Of a DNA stretch of 64,000 nt, positions 54,843 to 63,996 are shown piece by piece. The notes beneath the pieces are model-generated. The model was not told the origin of the DNA and ran no database searches. It saw only the letters and a program-made list of their open reading frames with translations. How positions within the stretch are numbered: the first letter of the stretch is position 1; each line of letters starts with the position of its first letter. This DNA is from Methylopila turkensis. GTDB lineage: Bacteria; Pseudomonadota; Alphaproteobacteria; Rhizobiales; Methylopilaceae. The translations under genes were made by a program, and so were the position numbers. The stretch lies in contig NZ_BSFL01000002.1 of the NCBI RefSeq assembly GCF_027922325.1, positions 558,001 to 622,000 of the forward strand, given 5' to 3'.

Positions 54843-55795
54843 GGAGCGACCACCAGCAGATTGCGCGGACCTTCCGCGGTCTCCCGGGTGTCCGTCACCT
54901 CGCCGCTGGCGAGATCGATCAGCGACAGGGTGTCGTCGAACCAGTTCGCGACCACGGCCTGCCTGCCGTCGGGCGTCAGCGCGACCCCTTCGGGATAGTC
55001 GCCGACCTTGACCTTCGCGGTCTCCGTGAGCGAGCCCCCGTCCACGATCGAGACCGTGCCGTCGTGCTGGTTGGTGACGACGATCTTCGCGCCGTCGGGC
55101 GTAACGGCTACGCCGTAAGGCATCTTGCCCACGGGCACGCGCTTCAGCTCCTGCCCGCTTTCGAGATCGACCACCGACAGGTCGTTGCTCTGGACGTTGG
55201 CGACGTAGAGCCGGCGCTCGTCCGGCGACAGCGCGAGCGCGAAGGGCGCGCGGCCGACCTTGATCTGGCCGGTCTCCGTCATGGTCCTGAGATCGACGAT
55301 CGAAATCGCGTCGGCCTCGCGGGCGGCGACGAAGGCGCGGCGGCCGGCCTTGTCGAGGATCACCGCGGCCGGCGAACGCCCGACCGAGGCCTGGCCGACC
55401 GACGCGCCGGTCGCGACCTCCAGCCGGTGCAGCACGTTGCCGGTCCAGTCGGTGACGTAGAGGCTCTCGTCGGTGGCGGCCGCCCCGAACGGCGAGCCCT
55501 TGATCGGGAACGAGGCCGCCACCCGCCGCGTCACCGCGTCGAGCACGGTGACGCGGCCGCGGTCGGGATGGGTGACGTAGAGCGTGCGCCCGTCCGGCCC
55601 CACGGCGACGCCCGCCGGCGACTCGCCGATCGCGACGCGCTCCGGCTCGCCCTCACTGAGCGGCAGGAAGCCGAGCGTCGCGCCCTTCTGCGACACCACG
55701 ACGATGGTCGGCTCCGCCGCCAAAGCGCGGCCGGCGACGCCGGCCGCGAGAGCGAGCGCGACGACGCCGGCGATACGGAGCCGGCTTATGCTCAT
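54839..55795 (-). CDS. YVTN beta-propeller protein, exported
   Basis: A 318-residue protein. A signal peptide ends near residue 27 (GRALA-AE). Seven-bladed propeller repeats of about 42 residues follow, each with a YVT/FVA core: RTLYVTHPD, ESLYVTDWT, RRAFVAAREA, RRLYVANVQS, AKIVVTNQHDGT, RQAVVANWFDD. Such YncE-like proteins occur near PQQ enzymes. It overlaps mxaD in ATGA and the TraB-like gene in GTGA. By position it matches MxaE of methylotroph mxa clusters as I recall, but sequence identity was not checked. Confidence 0.83.
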   Translation of the reverse strand: MSISRLRIAGVVALALAAGVAGRALAAEPTIVVVSQKGATLGFLPLSEGEPERVAIGESPAGVAVGPDGRTLYVTHPDRGRVTVLDAVTRRVAASFPIKGSPFGAAATDESLYVTDWTGNVLHRLEVATGASVGQASVGRSPAAVILDKAGRRAFVAAREADAISIVDLRTMTETGQIKVGRAPFALALSPDERRLYVANVQSNDLSVVDLESGQELKRVPVGKMPYGVAVTPDGAKIVVTNQHDGTVSIVDGGSLTETAKVKVGDYPEGVALTPDGRQAVVANWFDDTLSLIDLASGEVTDTRETAEGPRNLLVVAP

Positions 55796-56325
55796 CCGCC
55801 CGCCTCGACCTTCTGCTTCAGGCCCTCGAGGCCGGTCTTGAAGAACTCGGTCATGCCGGCGACGGCGGAGGCGTCGTCCTTGCCCTCCGGCGGTTCGTTC
55901 GAGGTGTCGGCGCGGTAGAAGCGGCCCTGCCACGTCACTTCGGAGCCGCCGTCCTTCGGCTTCACGGCGATGGCGGCCGAATACGAGCTGACCGGCAGCA
56001 CCTCTCCGGCCTCGCCGGACAGGCGATAGCCGTACATCATCTTGCCCTCGTCATACTCGTCGAGGCCCTCGACGATCTCGCCGGGCTTGCCCTTCACCGA
56101 GAAGGTGCGCTCGGCGCTCTGGCCGCTTTCCGGGCCGGAGCTCTTCTCGACGCCCGGGTGCCAGGCCTGGAGCGCGCCGTAGTTCTTCAGCACGGCCCAG
56201 ACCTTCGCGGGCTCGGCCTTGATCTCGACCTTCTCCTCGACCTTCTGCGGCGTGGGGCCGTGGGCGAAGGCCGGCGCGCCAAGGACGGCGGCGAGGGCTG
56301 CGGCGGCTGCGGCGCGTTTGATCAT
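55792..56325 (-). CDS. mxaD: MxaD, methanol oxidation SRPBCC protein
   Basis: A 177-residue periplasmic protein. The signal peptide (ending near residue 21, GAPAFA-HG) precedes an SRPBCC/START-like domain with VWAVLKNYGALQAWHPGV, typical of MxaD, reported to stimulate methanol dehydrogenase-cytochrome cL interaction. GAGGAG lies nine bases before the ATG at 56323-56325 and overlaps the end of mxaL. Overlaps the propeller gene in ATGA. Confidence 0.88.
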   Translation of the reverse strand: MIKRAAAAAALAAVLGAPAFAHGPTPQKVEEKVEIKAEPAKVWAVLKNYGALQAWHPGVEKSSGPESGQSAERTFSVKGKPGEIVEGLDEYDEGKMMYGYRLSGEAGEVLPVSSYSAAIAVKPKDGGSEVTWQGRFYRADTSNEPPEGKDDASAVAGMTEFFKTGLEGLKQKVEAGG

Positions 56326-56338
56326 AAGGGAAGACTCC

Positions 56339-57301
56339 TCAGGCGTAGGTCTGGCGCGAACGCCGCAGCCGGGCTACGAGCGGCGCTCCGAAAAGGGCGA
56401 CGAGCGCGAGAAGCGCCGCCGCGGCGGGGGCTGGGGACAGGTCGATCGCGACCGGCAGCGGCCGAGGCCGCGCGTTGGCGGCGATGGCGGCGGCGAGATC
56501 GTCCGGGGCGCCGAGCCGGGCGTAGCCGAGCCCGGTCATCTCGCCGAGCTCGCGCAGATAGGGCTCCTTGACCGAGGTCAGGTGCTCCTCGCCAGCCGGC
56601 ATTTCGCCGAAGGGGGCGTTGCGGGCGTTGTAGCCCGGCAGGCTCTCGGCCGCTTCCGGCGGCGGCCCGAGGCGGGACGCCTGGGGCACGTCGTCCATGG
56701 AGAAGAACCCGACCTCGCGGCCGAAGTCGTTGTATTTCGGGATCGGCACGAGGTCGGTTCCGCCCACGCCGACGATCAGGCCGCGCACATCGCCCTTCTC
56801 GCCGTCGTAGGACTGGGTCATGTCGGTCCTGAGCGGGGGCGCCTCCTGGCCATCTGTCAGGAACATCACGTCGGCGCCCGCCGGCCGCGCCGCGTCGATG
56901 GCGCGGAACAGCCCGGCCGAGACGCGGCTGTCGCCCTCCCACGCCATGCGCCAGTCGAGCCCTGCGATTGCGCCCGAGATGGCGTTGAAGTTGCGGCAGG
57001 TCTCCATCGGCTCGAACAGCAGGAACACCCGCCGTTCGGTGAACACGCCGAGGCCGAAGCGCGAGCCGCAGGGCAGCCGGCCGACCGCCGTGGCGAGCCG
57101 GCTCTTGACCGCGTCGAGCCGGCTCTGCGGCTTGCCGTCCGCGGCGGCGTAGTCGCGCGCGTTCATGCTGCCGGTGATGTCGACGAAGGCGATCACGTCG
57201 TAGGTCGGCTGCTCCGCCTCCGCCTCCGGCTGCAGCGCCGCCGCAACGCTGAGCGCGAGCGCGGCGCCAAGCGCCAGCGTCCTCGAGTCGGGCCGCTTCA
57301 C
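56339..57301 (-). CDS. mxaL: MxaL, VWA-domain protein
   Basis: A 320-residue protein. After a signal peptide (residues 1-29, ending AEAEA-EQ) comes a von Willebrand A domain with the MIDAS variant VDITGSM, then a cysteine pair region (LPCGSR and METCRNF) and LTDGQEAP. A C-terminal membrane helix (AAAALLALVALFGAPLVA) anchors it. Mxa A, C, K and L are linked to calcium insertion into methanol dehydrogenase. GTG start, GTGA overlap with mxaK. Confidence 0.87.
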   Translation of the reverse strand: MKRPDSRTLALGAALALSVAAALQPEAEAEQPTYDVIAFVDITGSMNARDYAAADGKPQSRLDAVKSRLATAVGRLPCGSRFGLGVFTERRVFLLFEPMETCRNFNAISGAIAGLDWRMAWEGDSRVSAGLFRAIDAARPAGADVMFLTDGQEAPPLRTDMTQSYDGEKGDVRGLIVGVGGTDLVPIPKYNDFGREVGFFSMDDVPQASRLGPPPEAAESLPGYNARNAPFGEMPAGEEHLTSVKEPYLRELGEMTGLGYARLGAPDDLAAAIAANARPRPLPVAIDLSPAPAAAALLALVALFGAPLVARLRRSRQTYA

Positions 57302-57855
57302 GGCAGCCCCCGCGGCAGGCCCGGCAGGTCGGTCCAGAGCTTCTTCGGCTGCGCCTTGGTCTCCTCCTCGCCGCGCTCGACCTCGGGGAAGTCGCGGACC
57401 AGACGCATGACCACGTCGAGGTTGAAGCGCGCGTCCCACAGCTCGGGATCGGCCCGCAGCGCCTCGCGATAGGATTCTTTGGCGAGACGCACCTCCGGCA
57501 CCGCGACGTCGATCTTGGTGGCCTCGATCGCGGCGATCGCGCGGCGCGTGCGGGCATTGCCGACGTCGTAGTGGAACCGCGCCACGACCGCGGGCGAACC
57601 GCGCTCGGTGATCCGGCCGACCAGCCCCTGCGCCTCGTCGATGCGGTCGCGCGCCAGCAGGTAATGCGCGCGGGCGAACAGCGCCGCGGCGGTGGCGTCA
57701 TCCGCCGGCTGCACGTCGCGGTTCGCGGCGAGCGCCTGGATGTAGGCCCGCTCCTGCCGCTGCTCGTAAAGCCGCCAGCCCGCGTAGCCGAGCGCGACGA
57801 GGGCCGCAAGCGCCAACGCCGGCGGCAGCAGGCTCCTGAGCGCGCCGAGCCTCAT
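57298..57855 (-). CDS. mxaK: MxaK, methanol dehydrogenase maturation protein
   Basis: A 185-residue protein with one N-terminal helix (residues about 9-27, LPPALALAALVALGYAGW) and a mostly helical periplasmic part with TPR-like character (HYLLARDRIDEAQGLV, ESYREALRADPELWDARFNL). It ends in a Pro-rich tail. Size and position between mxaC and mxaL identify it. ATG at 57853-57855; four-base overlaps with mxaC and mxaL. Confidence 0.86.
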   Translation of the reverse strand: MRLGALRSLLPPALALAALVALGYAGWRLYEQRQERAYIQALAANRDVQPADDATAAALFARAHYLLARDRIDEAQGLVGRITERGSPAVVARFHYDVGNARTRRAIAAIEATKIDVAVPEVRLAKESYREALRADPELWDARFNLDVVMRLVRDFPEVERGEEETKAQPKKLWTDLPGLPRGLP

Positions 57856-58895
57856 GTCGCCCTCCCCGCAGGCCGCGCGCCGTAGTTCCAGTCCGCCGCG
57901 ATCGGACCGTCGTCCAGCCGGCGCTCGGCGAACTTGGCGCCGAGCAGCAGCAGCAGCGCGCCGGCGGCGAGCCAGTAGCAGAGCCAGTCGAGGTCCTGAC
58001 GCGGGATCACCTCGCGGTACGTCGTCGGCCGCTGTTCGAGCTGGTCGATCTCGCGGATCGCGTCCGACACCTCCTTCGGGCCGTTGGCCTCGAACGCCCG
58101 GTACGGCAGTCCGAGGCTCTTCAGGAACAGGTTGAGATGGCGCTCGGGATAGACCTGCGGGCTGTCCGGCTCGCCCGGCGCCGGCGCGTCGTAGATGCCC
58201 TTGGCGCCCTGCGTCCGCAGGAACAGCCAGTAGAGCCGCACCGGATCGCGCGCGGCGGCGTCGCGCAGCGCGTCCTGGACGCGGCGGTCGATGACGGCGG
58301 CGCCGTCCGAGACCAGCACGATCGCGCGCGAGGTTTCGCTGGATTCGTCGTCGAACAGCGAGAAGGCCAGCGACAAGCCTCGGCCGACGTCGGTGTGCGC
58401 GAGGCCCGGCCGGTCGATCGCGGCGATCGCGGCGCGGATCGCGTCGTGCTTGTCGGTCATCGGCGTGACCAGCATCGGCGCGGTGGAGAAGGCCGCGACC
58501 GCGACCCGGTCCGCCGGCCGGCGCGCCGCGAAATCGGTGAGCAGCCGGCGGGCGGCGGCGGACTTCGACTCCTCTCCGCCGTCGGGCGCACGGTTGGCGA
58601 AGGTCGAGTCCATGCTCGACGAGCGATCGATCAGCAGCACGATGTTGGCGCCGGCGCCCCGGCGTTCGACCGTCTGGTCGCGGCGGTGCGCTCCGGACAG
58701 CCCGAACACGATCAGCGCGATCGCGAGCGCCCCGAGGCCGGCGATGGTCGCGCCGGCGATCGCCGACAGCGGATCGGGCGGCGCCACCTCGTCCGACGGC
58801 ACGCTCGACAGCCTGAGCGGCGAGACGAACAACGGCAGCAGCGCGAGCGGCAGCAGCAGGAGCGCCCAGGGGTGGTCGAAGCCGATCCAGCTCAC
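57852..58895 (-). CDS. mxaC: MxaC, VWA-domain membrane protein
   Basis: A 347-residue BatA-like protein. Two N-terminal helices (FDHPWALLLLPLALLPLFV, GATIAGLGALAIALIVFG) precede a VWA domain with a full MIDAS motif IDRSSSMDS and VSDGAAV, and a C-terminal helix (WLCYWLAAGALLLLLGA). It belongs to the MoxR-VWA-type chaperone set. GTG start at 58893-58895, overlapping mxaA in GTGA; its stop overlaps mxaK in ATGA. Confidence 0.88.
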   Translation of the reverse strand: MSWIGFDHPWALLLLPLALLPLFVSPLRLSSVPSDEVAPPDPLSAIAGATIAGLGALAIALIVFGLSGAHRRDQTVERRGAGANIVLLIDRSSSMDSTFANRAPDGGEESKSAAARRLLTDFAARRPADRVAVAAFSTAPMLVTPMTDKHDAIRAAIAAIDRPGLAHTDVGRGLSLAFSLFDDESSETSRAIVLVSDGAAVIDRRVQDALRDAAARDPVRLYWLFLRTQGAKGIYDAPAPGEPDSPQVYPERHLNLFLKSLGLPYRAFEANGPKEVSDAIREIDQLEQRPTTYREVIPRQDLDWLCYWLAAGALLLLLGAKFAERRLDDGPIAADWNYGARPAGRAT

Positions 58896-59800
58896 GCGGC
58901 GCGCTCCGCCGACGCCAGATCGCGCGCGAGCTTCGTCAGCGCATCCGCCGACAGGCCGCTCGCGGCCGGCGAGGCTCCCCCGAAGAAGGCCCGCCGGGAG
59001 GCGTCGAAGAACGCCCGGATCGCCGCCTCGTGGCGCTTGAACGACGGCCGCGCGCCGAGGAACGCCGCGACGTCGTCGCCGAGCAGGCGCTTGCCTGCCG
59101 ACACGTCGAAGGCGCGGTGCAGAGCGAGCAGGCTGTCGCGCCAGCCGGCCTCGCCGGCGCCCGCCCGCCGCGCGACGGAGCGCGCCGCGGCTGCGAACGG
59201 CCGCGACGGGCGGCGATGGAACGGCGGCCAGGCCCGGCTCCACGCCAGCAGCGCGAGCGCCGCGAGGGTCGCGGCCCCGGCCGACGCGAAGCCGATCTCG
59301 GCCTCGCGCAGGCTCGGGACGCGCGGCGTGGCGTCCGGCCGGAGCGCGTACTGGGTCTCGCCGGAGGTGGTCGCGATCGGCCTGAGCGGCGAGGTGAGGT
59401 AGGCCCAGCCGCCGGCCTTTGCTTCCCGCCGGCCGCCCTCGCCGTCGACGAAGGCGAGGTTGAGCGGCGGCACCGTCTCCTCGCGCGTCTCGAGCGCGGA
59501 ATAGAACGTCTGGTACTGCGCGGTGATGTCGTAGCGCGTGGCGCCGTTCGGGCCTGCGCTTTCGGCGACGTCGATGCGGCGGAGGTCGAGCGCGTAGGTC
59601 AGCGCCCCGGTCTTCGGCAGCGAAGCCGGGTCGAGCTTGAACGGGGCGTCGGCCGTCAGCACGGTGCGCAGGGTGAACACGTCGCCGATCAGCACGCCGA
59701 ACGGCCGCGGACCGTAGGTCTCGCCGCCCCGAACCTGGGCCTGGGCCGGAAGCCCCGACGCCGCCAGCAGCAGGACGACGGCCGCGATCCGTCTCCGCAT
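58892..59800 (-). CDS. mxaA: MxaA, methanol oxidation protein
   Basis: A 302-residue protein. A signal peptide (ending near residue 21, GLPAQA-QV) leads to a beta-rich periplasmic domain (GDVFTLRTVLTADAPFKL), one membrane helix near 180 (AGAATLAALALLAWS) and a cytoplasmic helical end (LLALHRAFDVSAGKRLLGDD). Reported MxaA is needed for calcium insertion into the enzyme. Its ATG overlaps the mxaS stop by one base (TGATG). Confidence 0.86.
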   Translation of the reverse strand: MRRRIAAVVLLLAASGLPAQAQVRGGETYGPRPFGVLIGDVFTLRTVLTADAPFKLDPASLPKTGALTYALDLRRIDVAESAGPNGATRYDITAQYQTFYSALETREETVPPLNLAFVDGEGGRREAKAGGWAYLTSPLRPIATTSGETQYALRPDATPRVPSLREAEIGFASAGAATLAALALLAWSRAWPPFHRRPSRPFAAAARSVARRAGAGEAGWRDSLLALHRAFDVSAGKRLLGDDVAAFLGARPSFKRHEAAIRAFFDASRRAFFGGASPAASGLSADALTKLARDLASAERAA

Positions 59801-60678
59801 CAGACGCCCCCCGAAAGCAGGTGGTCGGCGAAGGCTTCCGGGTCGAACCGGTCCACCAGGTCGAAGGCCGGCCGGCCATGGCGGCGGAACACCGCGTCGA
59901 GCGCGGCGCGGCGGGCCTTGGCGGCCGCTATCCAGCGCTCGCGCAGGCTTTTCCGCATCACCATCAGTCGCCGGCGGCCGGTCTCGAGATCGCGCGTCTC
60001 GACGAGGCCGAAGCGCGGCAGCCGCGTCTCGACCGCGCTCGAGCGCACCACGACGGGGGCGACGTCGTGCTGCCAGAGCCGGCCCATCAGCTCCTCCAAC
60101 TGGCCTTCCGGCATCAGGAAGTCGGACACGACGAACACCAGCGCGCGCCGCTGCGGCAGTTCGTCGGCGGCCTCGATCAGGCTCGCGACGCCGCGTCCGG
60201 CGCCGCGTTCGCGTTGAAGCAGGTCCCACACCTCGTCGGCGGCACCGCGCCGGCGGGTCGGCCGGATCGCGATGTCGGCGCGCGGATCGGGACCGGCCGC
60301 GATCAGCCCGAAGCGGTCCTGGCCGCGCGCGGCGGCGTAGGCGACGGCCGACACGAGCTCCGCGACCGGATCGTCGGCGCGCCCGCCCCGGCCGAACGCC
60401 ATGGAGCCCGACAGATCGAGCAGCGCGAACACGTCGATGCGGGCGCGGTTCTCGAACCGGCGCACCTTGATGCCGCCGAGCGGATCGAGCAGCGAGGCCC
60501 GCATGTCGATGCGCCGCGCGTCGGGAATCTCGAGGATGGAGGCGTGCCGCAGAAACGAGCCGTTGGCGCCCACGCCGACCGCGCGGTGCGAACCCGGCGC
60601 GACGCCGCGAGCCCGGCCGAACAGGCGATACGGCAGATCCGCGCGCGGCGGGCCTTCGCGTCCGGCCGGAGCGCTCAC
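59800..60678 (-). CDS. mxaS: MxaS, DUF58/VWA-like protein
   Basis: A 292-residue protein of the DUF58 family. GIKVRRFENRARIDVFALLDLSGSMAF is typical of this family, with a MIDAS-like DLSGSM. Then VVSDFLMPEGQ and RRLMVMRKSLRE follow. DUF58 proteins pair with MoxR ATPases. GTG start at 60676-60678 overlapping mxaR in GTGA. Confidence 0.87.
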   Translation of the reverse strand: MSAPAGREGPPRADLPYRLFGRARGVAPGSHRAVGVGANGSFLRHASILEIPDARRIDMRASLLDPLGGIKVRRFENRARIDVFALLDLSGSMAFGRGGRADDPVAELVSAVAYAAARGQDRFGLIAAGPDPRADIAIRPTRRRGAADEVWDLLQRERGAGRGVASLIEAADELPQRRALVFVVSDFLMPEGQLEELMGRLWQHDVAPVVVRSSAVETRLPRFGLVETRDLETGRRRLMVMRKSLRERWIAAAKARRAALDAVFRRHGRPAFDLVDRFDPEAFADHLLSGGV

Positions 60679-61739
60679 GGCGCAGGCACCCGTTCGAACA
60701 CCTGCCGGCAGAGGTCCGGCACGATGCGGTCGCGCCGCATCTCGTAGATCGGGTCGAGGAAGATGCGGTGCGCCATCACCGGCCCGAACACCGCGCGCAC
60801 GTCCTCCGGCAGCACCATGTCGCGGCCTTCGAGCCAGGCGCGGACGCGCGCCGAGCGCACCAGCGCGCCGACGCCGCGCGGGCTCGCGCCGCCCTGCAGC
60901 AGGCGGTTCATGTCGACGCCCGCGATCTCGATCCCGGCAGAGACCGGCTGGCGGATCGCGTCCCACAGCCCGAGCACGTAGGTTTCGAGCGTCTGGCTGG
61001 CCTTCACCGTGTTCTGGATCGCGCGGCCGGCGTCGCCGAGACCGCGATGATCGAGCACGCCCTCCTTCAGCGAGCCGATCAGCCGGTCGACGTCGTGGAA
61101 GCGCGGGTCGAAGATCAGCTCGCGCCGCACCTTCGGATCGGTCGGCGTGTCGACCGCGATCTCCATCAGGAAGCGGTCGCGGGCGGCGGCCGGCAGTTCG
61201 AAGGTCTCCTCCTTCTCGACCCGGTTCCGGTCCGCGAAGACCTGCAGGTGCGGGAAGGACCATTCCTTTCCGAACGCGGTGACGCTGCGCTCGGCCATCA
61301 GCCGCAGCAGCAGCGAATGCACCTGCGGCCGCGCCCGGTTGATCTCGTTGAAGAAGAACACGGCGAGGTTCTCGCCGTGGTGCAGCACCGGCCCCGGCTC
61401 GACGCGCGGCTTGCCGTCGTCGTCGACGAAGGCGGTGTAAAGCATGTCGGTCGGCATGAGGTCGACCGTGCCCTCGATGCGTTCGAACGGTCCGCCGAGC
61501 GCGCGGGCCACGGCCCGCAGGATGGTGGTCTTGCCGACGCCGACGTCGCCTTCGAGCAGCACATGGCCGCGGGCGAACAGGGCGATGGCGAGCAGGCGCA
61601 CCACGTGCGGCTGGCCGACCACCGCGCGCGACACCTCGGCTTCGAACGCCAGCGCCTGGTCGCGCCAGGCGTCGAGCCCCTGGCCATTGATCTCCGTCGC
61701 GCCGGCGCGGCGCTCGGAGGCGATCGTTGCAGCCGCCAT
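60675..61739 (-). CDS. mxaR: MxaR, MoxR-family AAA+ ATPase
   Basis: A 354-residue AAA+ chaperone. Walker A is LEGDVGVGKTT (about residues 64-73), Walker B lies in VFFFNEINRARPQVHS, sensor 1 is near FADRNRVEKEE (the usual ATQNP is replaced by FADRN), and the lid contains GASPRGVGALVRSARVRA. Works with the VWA proteins in methanol dehydrogenase maturation. The ATG at 61737-61739 has GAGG eight bases upstream. First gene of the RSACKLD part, 249 bases after mxaI. Confidence 0.9.
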   Translation of the reverse strand: MAAATIASERRAGATEINGQGLDAWRDQALAFEAEVSRAVVGQPHVVRLLAIALFARGHVLLEGDVGVGKTTILRAVARALGGPFERIEGTVDLMPTDMLYTAFVDDDGKPRVEPGPVLHHGENLAVFFFNEINRARPQVHSLLLRLMAERSVTAFGKEWSFPHLQVFADRNRVEKEETFELPAAARDRFLMEIAVDTPTDPKVRRELIFDPRFHDVDRLIGSLKEGVLDHRGLGDAGRAIQNTVKASQTLETYVLGLWDAIRQPVSAGIEIAGVDMNRLLQGGASPRGVGALVRSARVRAWLEGRDMVLPEDVRAVFGPVMAHRIFLDPIYEMRRDRIVPDLCRQVFERVPAP

Positions 61740-61770
61740 GGATGAACCTCGAACTTCCGCGTCCCCGACG

Positions 61771-61794
61771 GACCGCCTTCCGAAAAAGGCGGTC
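61771..61794 (-). promoter_or_regulatory. Hairpin in the mxaI-mxaR spacer
   Basis: GACCGCCTT (61771-61779) and AAGGCGGTC (61786-61794) form a 9-bp stem with a six-base loop, about 195 bases past mxaI and 31 before mxaR. On the minus strand no T run follows directly, so it more likely marks an mRNA end or processing site than a full terminator. The rest of the spacer (61740-61988) holds no gene. Confidence 0.5.
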
Positions 61795-61988
61795 GCCGCG
61801 ACGGGCTCCGGCATGCCGACGCCGGCCGCAGCGACCGCGAGGTGCGTGTCGCCATCCCGTGGAGCGTTCGGAAGACATCCGCCCCGACGACGAGAGGGAG
61901 CGATCCGACAGCGATCGAACCGCGCGGGATTGCTGATCGGCGGACCGGGCGCGCGACGAAGGCCGCGACGCCCGGCCGCCGTCGAAGA

Positions 61989-62300
61989 TTACTTGGCGCC
62001 GATCTTCGACACGTCGTATTCGAACTTGCCGGTCTTGGCGAAGTTGTCGGCGCGCTTCTTGTTGCGCTCCTCCATCGCCTGGATCGAGGCCGACTGCTTG
62101 TTGATTTCCTTCGGGTCGTGCTTCGGGTCGTACTTCGAACCCTTGATCTCGTTCTTCGCGGGGTAGTTCGGCTTCGGCTCCCAGCACACGCCGGGCTCCT
62201 TGCAGTTGGTGCCGTCATAGGCGAGCGCCGGAGCGGCGAGCGCGACCACGGCGAAACCGGCGGCGGCGAAGAGGCGACCGTAAGCGGCGATCTTGGACAT
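61989..62300 (-). CDS. mxaI: MxaI, methanol dehydrogenase small (beta) subunit
   Basis: A 103-residue precursor. The signal peptide is cleaved after Ala27 (LAAPALA-YDG). The mature protein begins YDGTNCKEPGVCWEPKPNYP and ends KFEYDVSKIGAK, a close match to known small subunits, with the disulfide pair Cys33 and Cys39. It wraps the PQQ-containing MxaF in the periplasm. The ATG at 62298-62300 is fixed by AGGAGG seven bases upstream; an ATG two codons earlier would overlap this site. Confidence 0.97.
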   Translation of the reverse strand: MSKIAAYGRLFAAAGFAVVALAAPALAYDGTNCKEPGVCWEPKPNYPAKNEIKGSKYDPKHDPKEINKQSASIQAMEERNKKRADNFAKTGKFEYDVSKIGAK

Positions 62301-62403
62301 GGGCATTCCTCCTTGAGGCGTTGTCATTCGGGCTTTCCAACCGCGGACCGCGCGTCTTGGGCGCGCGCGTCCGTCCCGCGCCGGTGGTCGGCGGAGATTC
62401 GCG

Positions 62404-62982
62404 TCATTCCGAAACCTTGCAGGCCTCGGGGGTCTTGGCCGGGTCGGGCTTCGGGGCGTGGCTGTGGCCGTCGTAGGGCTTGAAGCTCGCCTTCTGGGCG
62501 TCGTCGAGCCACTTCGCGTCGTCCACGCCGTCCTTGTAGAGGTGCCGGACCCACGCCATGATCTGGAGCATCTGGTCGGGGTTCACGGCGCCGTACATCG
62601 GACCCATCTGGCCGCTTGCGCCGCCGAAGATGGTTTCGAACAGGCCCTTGTCCGTGTTGTTGTCCGGATAGGTCCAGTAATTGTCGTTGAGGCCGGGCCC
62701 GATCTTGCCCTCGGCGACGTGCCCATGGCAGCCCGAGCACATGCCGAGATAGAGCTGCTCGCCGTTGGCCAGGCAGTTCGGCTCGTTGTTGTAGGGGTTC
62801 TTGCCCGTCTCGATGAAGGTCTTGAACGCCTCGGTGTCGCGGCCTTCCGGGCCGGCGTCGTCGAGGTTGAGCGGCTCGCCGGTCACGGTGTTGTGCAGCT
62901 CGATGGCGGCCTGGGTGGTCGCCGGGCCGCCGAGAAGGGCGAACGCGGCGACGCCGGCGGCCAGAACGATGCGATTGATCAT
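62404..62982 (-). CDS. mxaG: Cytochrome cL, electron acceptor of methanol dehydrogenase
   Basis: A 192-residue cytochrome. A signal peptide (ending near residue 26, TTQA-AIE) precedes the haem motif CSGCH (82-86). The axial Met is in [12 protein letters not shown] (Met126 or Met129). The Asn-rich [16 protein letters not shown] segment is typical of cytochrome cL. It receives electrons from PQQ. The ATG at 62980-62982 is preferred to a TTG one codon upstream. The spacer to mxaI (103 bases) holds no gene. Confidence 0.96.
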   Translation of the reverse strand: MINRIVLAAGVAAFALLGGPATTQAAIELHNTVTGEPLNLDDAGPEGRDTEAFKTFIETGKNPYNNEPNCLANGEQLYLGMCSGCHGHVAEGKIGPGLNDNYWTYPDNNTDKGLFETIFGGASGQMGPMYGAVNPDQMLQIMAWVRHLYKDGVDDAKWLDDAQKASFKPYDGHSHAPKPDPAKTPEACKVSE

Positions 62983-63028
62983 CAAGAAACTCGCTTGAAC
63001 GGTTGAGGACGGACCCCGATCGCCACGC

Positions 63029-63871
63029 TCAGCCGTTGGGCTCGAGCGTCGGGATGCCTTCCGCGGAAAGCGTCTCGTCGATCTGGGGCTTCGCCTTGTC
63101 GATCGCGGCGTTCAGCTCGTCGCGGAGCTTCGCATCGTCCTTGCGGACGCCGATCGCCTGGTCGAAGTGGAGGGGAATCTTCATGCCGTCGGACCGTTCG
63201 AAGTCGTCGCGGATCATGGTCATCCGCAGCGGCTTCGACGCCGACTTCACGTAGCGCGCGACGTCGGAGGCGAAGGCGATCGCCATGTCCGCCTCGCCGT
63301 TGACGACCGCGTTGATGAGCTTGTCGGCCGGAACCTGCGTGTACTTGTTCCGCTTGTCCTCGAAGTTCACCATCGAGAGGTTGTAGGAGAGGTTCTCCTC
63401 GTACTTGCCGGCGTACTTCAGGATTTGCTCGGCCGGAGTGCTGAACCTCACCGCAAACCGGTTGTAGTCGGGCTTGCCGGCGTCCTCCCAGCTCGACCCG
63501 ATCTCGGGGCCGTCAGCGGGGGTGACGAACACGTAGCCGGTGCGGAAATAGGGCTTGGTCGCGAGCACCCGCTCATCGTCAGAATCGACGCCGAAGACGA
63601 CGTCGCAGGCGTTCTTGTCGAGATAGTCGCGGACGAGATAGATAGCCGGCTTGTCGCTCCAGACGAATTCGGCCTCACGTCCCATCGTCTTGGCGACGGC
63701 GATCGCGATTTGGTTCTCGAAACCCTGGGCCTTGGCCTGGGAATAGGGCGCTTCGACGCTCGAGGCGCAGACGCGGAGGGGTTCGGCGGCCTCGGCCGCG
63801 GCGTAAGGAGCGAGCGAAAAGGCGGCGGCTCCAAGCAGCGCGGCGCGCGCGCGCGTCGTAAACTCAGTCAT
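63029..63871 (-). CDS. mxaJ: MxaJ, periplasmic binding-fold protein of methanol oxidation
   Basis: A 280-residue protein of the solute-binding type 3 fold. The signal peptide ends near residue 29 (AAEAA-EP). Then [30 protein letters not shown] matches MxaJ. MxaJ contacts methanol dehydrogenase and is needed for activity. The ATG at 63869-63871 follows GGAGA eight bases upstream and replaces a TTG one codon earlier. Likely transcribed with mxaF upstream (beyond 64000), mxaG and mxaI. Confidence 0.95.
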   Translation of the reverse strand: MTEFTTRARAALLGAAAFSLAPYAAAEAAEPLRVCASSVEAPYSQAKAQGFENQIAIAVAKTMGREAEFVWSDKPAIYLVRDYLDKNACDVVFGVDSDDERVLATKPYFRTGYVFVTPADGPEIGSSWEDAGKPDYNRFAVRFSTPAEQILKYAGKYEENLSYNLSMVNFEDKRNKYTQVPADKLINAVVNGEADMAIAFASDVARYVKSASKPLRMTMIRDDFERSDGMKIPLHFDQAIGVRKDDAKLRDELNAAIDKAKPQIDETLSAEGIPTLEPNG

Positions 63872-63969
63872 CAACGTCGTCTCCCTGCGGCCCGGGTCGC
63901 TTCTCCACCGCCGGGGGCGTGCGGGGGACGATCCCTTGGGACCTACGTCGTCATCGTCCGGGAAGAGAC

Positions 63970-63996
63970 CCCGCCGACGGCGTCGCCGCCGGCGGG
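63970..63996 (-). promoter_or_regulatory. GC-rich hairpin upstream of mxaJ
   Basis: An imperfect 12-bp stem (63970-63981 with 63985-63996, one A-C mismatch) with a three-base loop lies about 100 bases upstream of mxaJ, in the presumed mxaF-mxaJ spacer. It has no T run. It may stabilise or partly attenuate the transcript. The window ends just beyond it. Confidence 0.4.
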
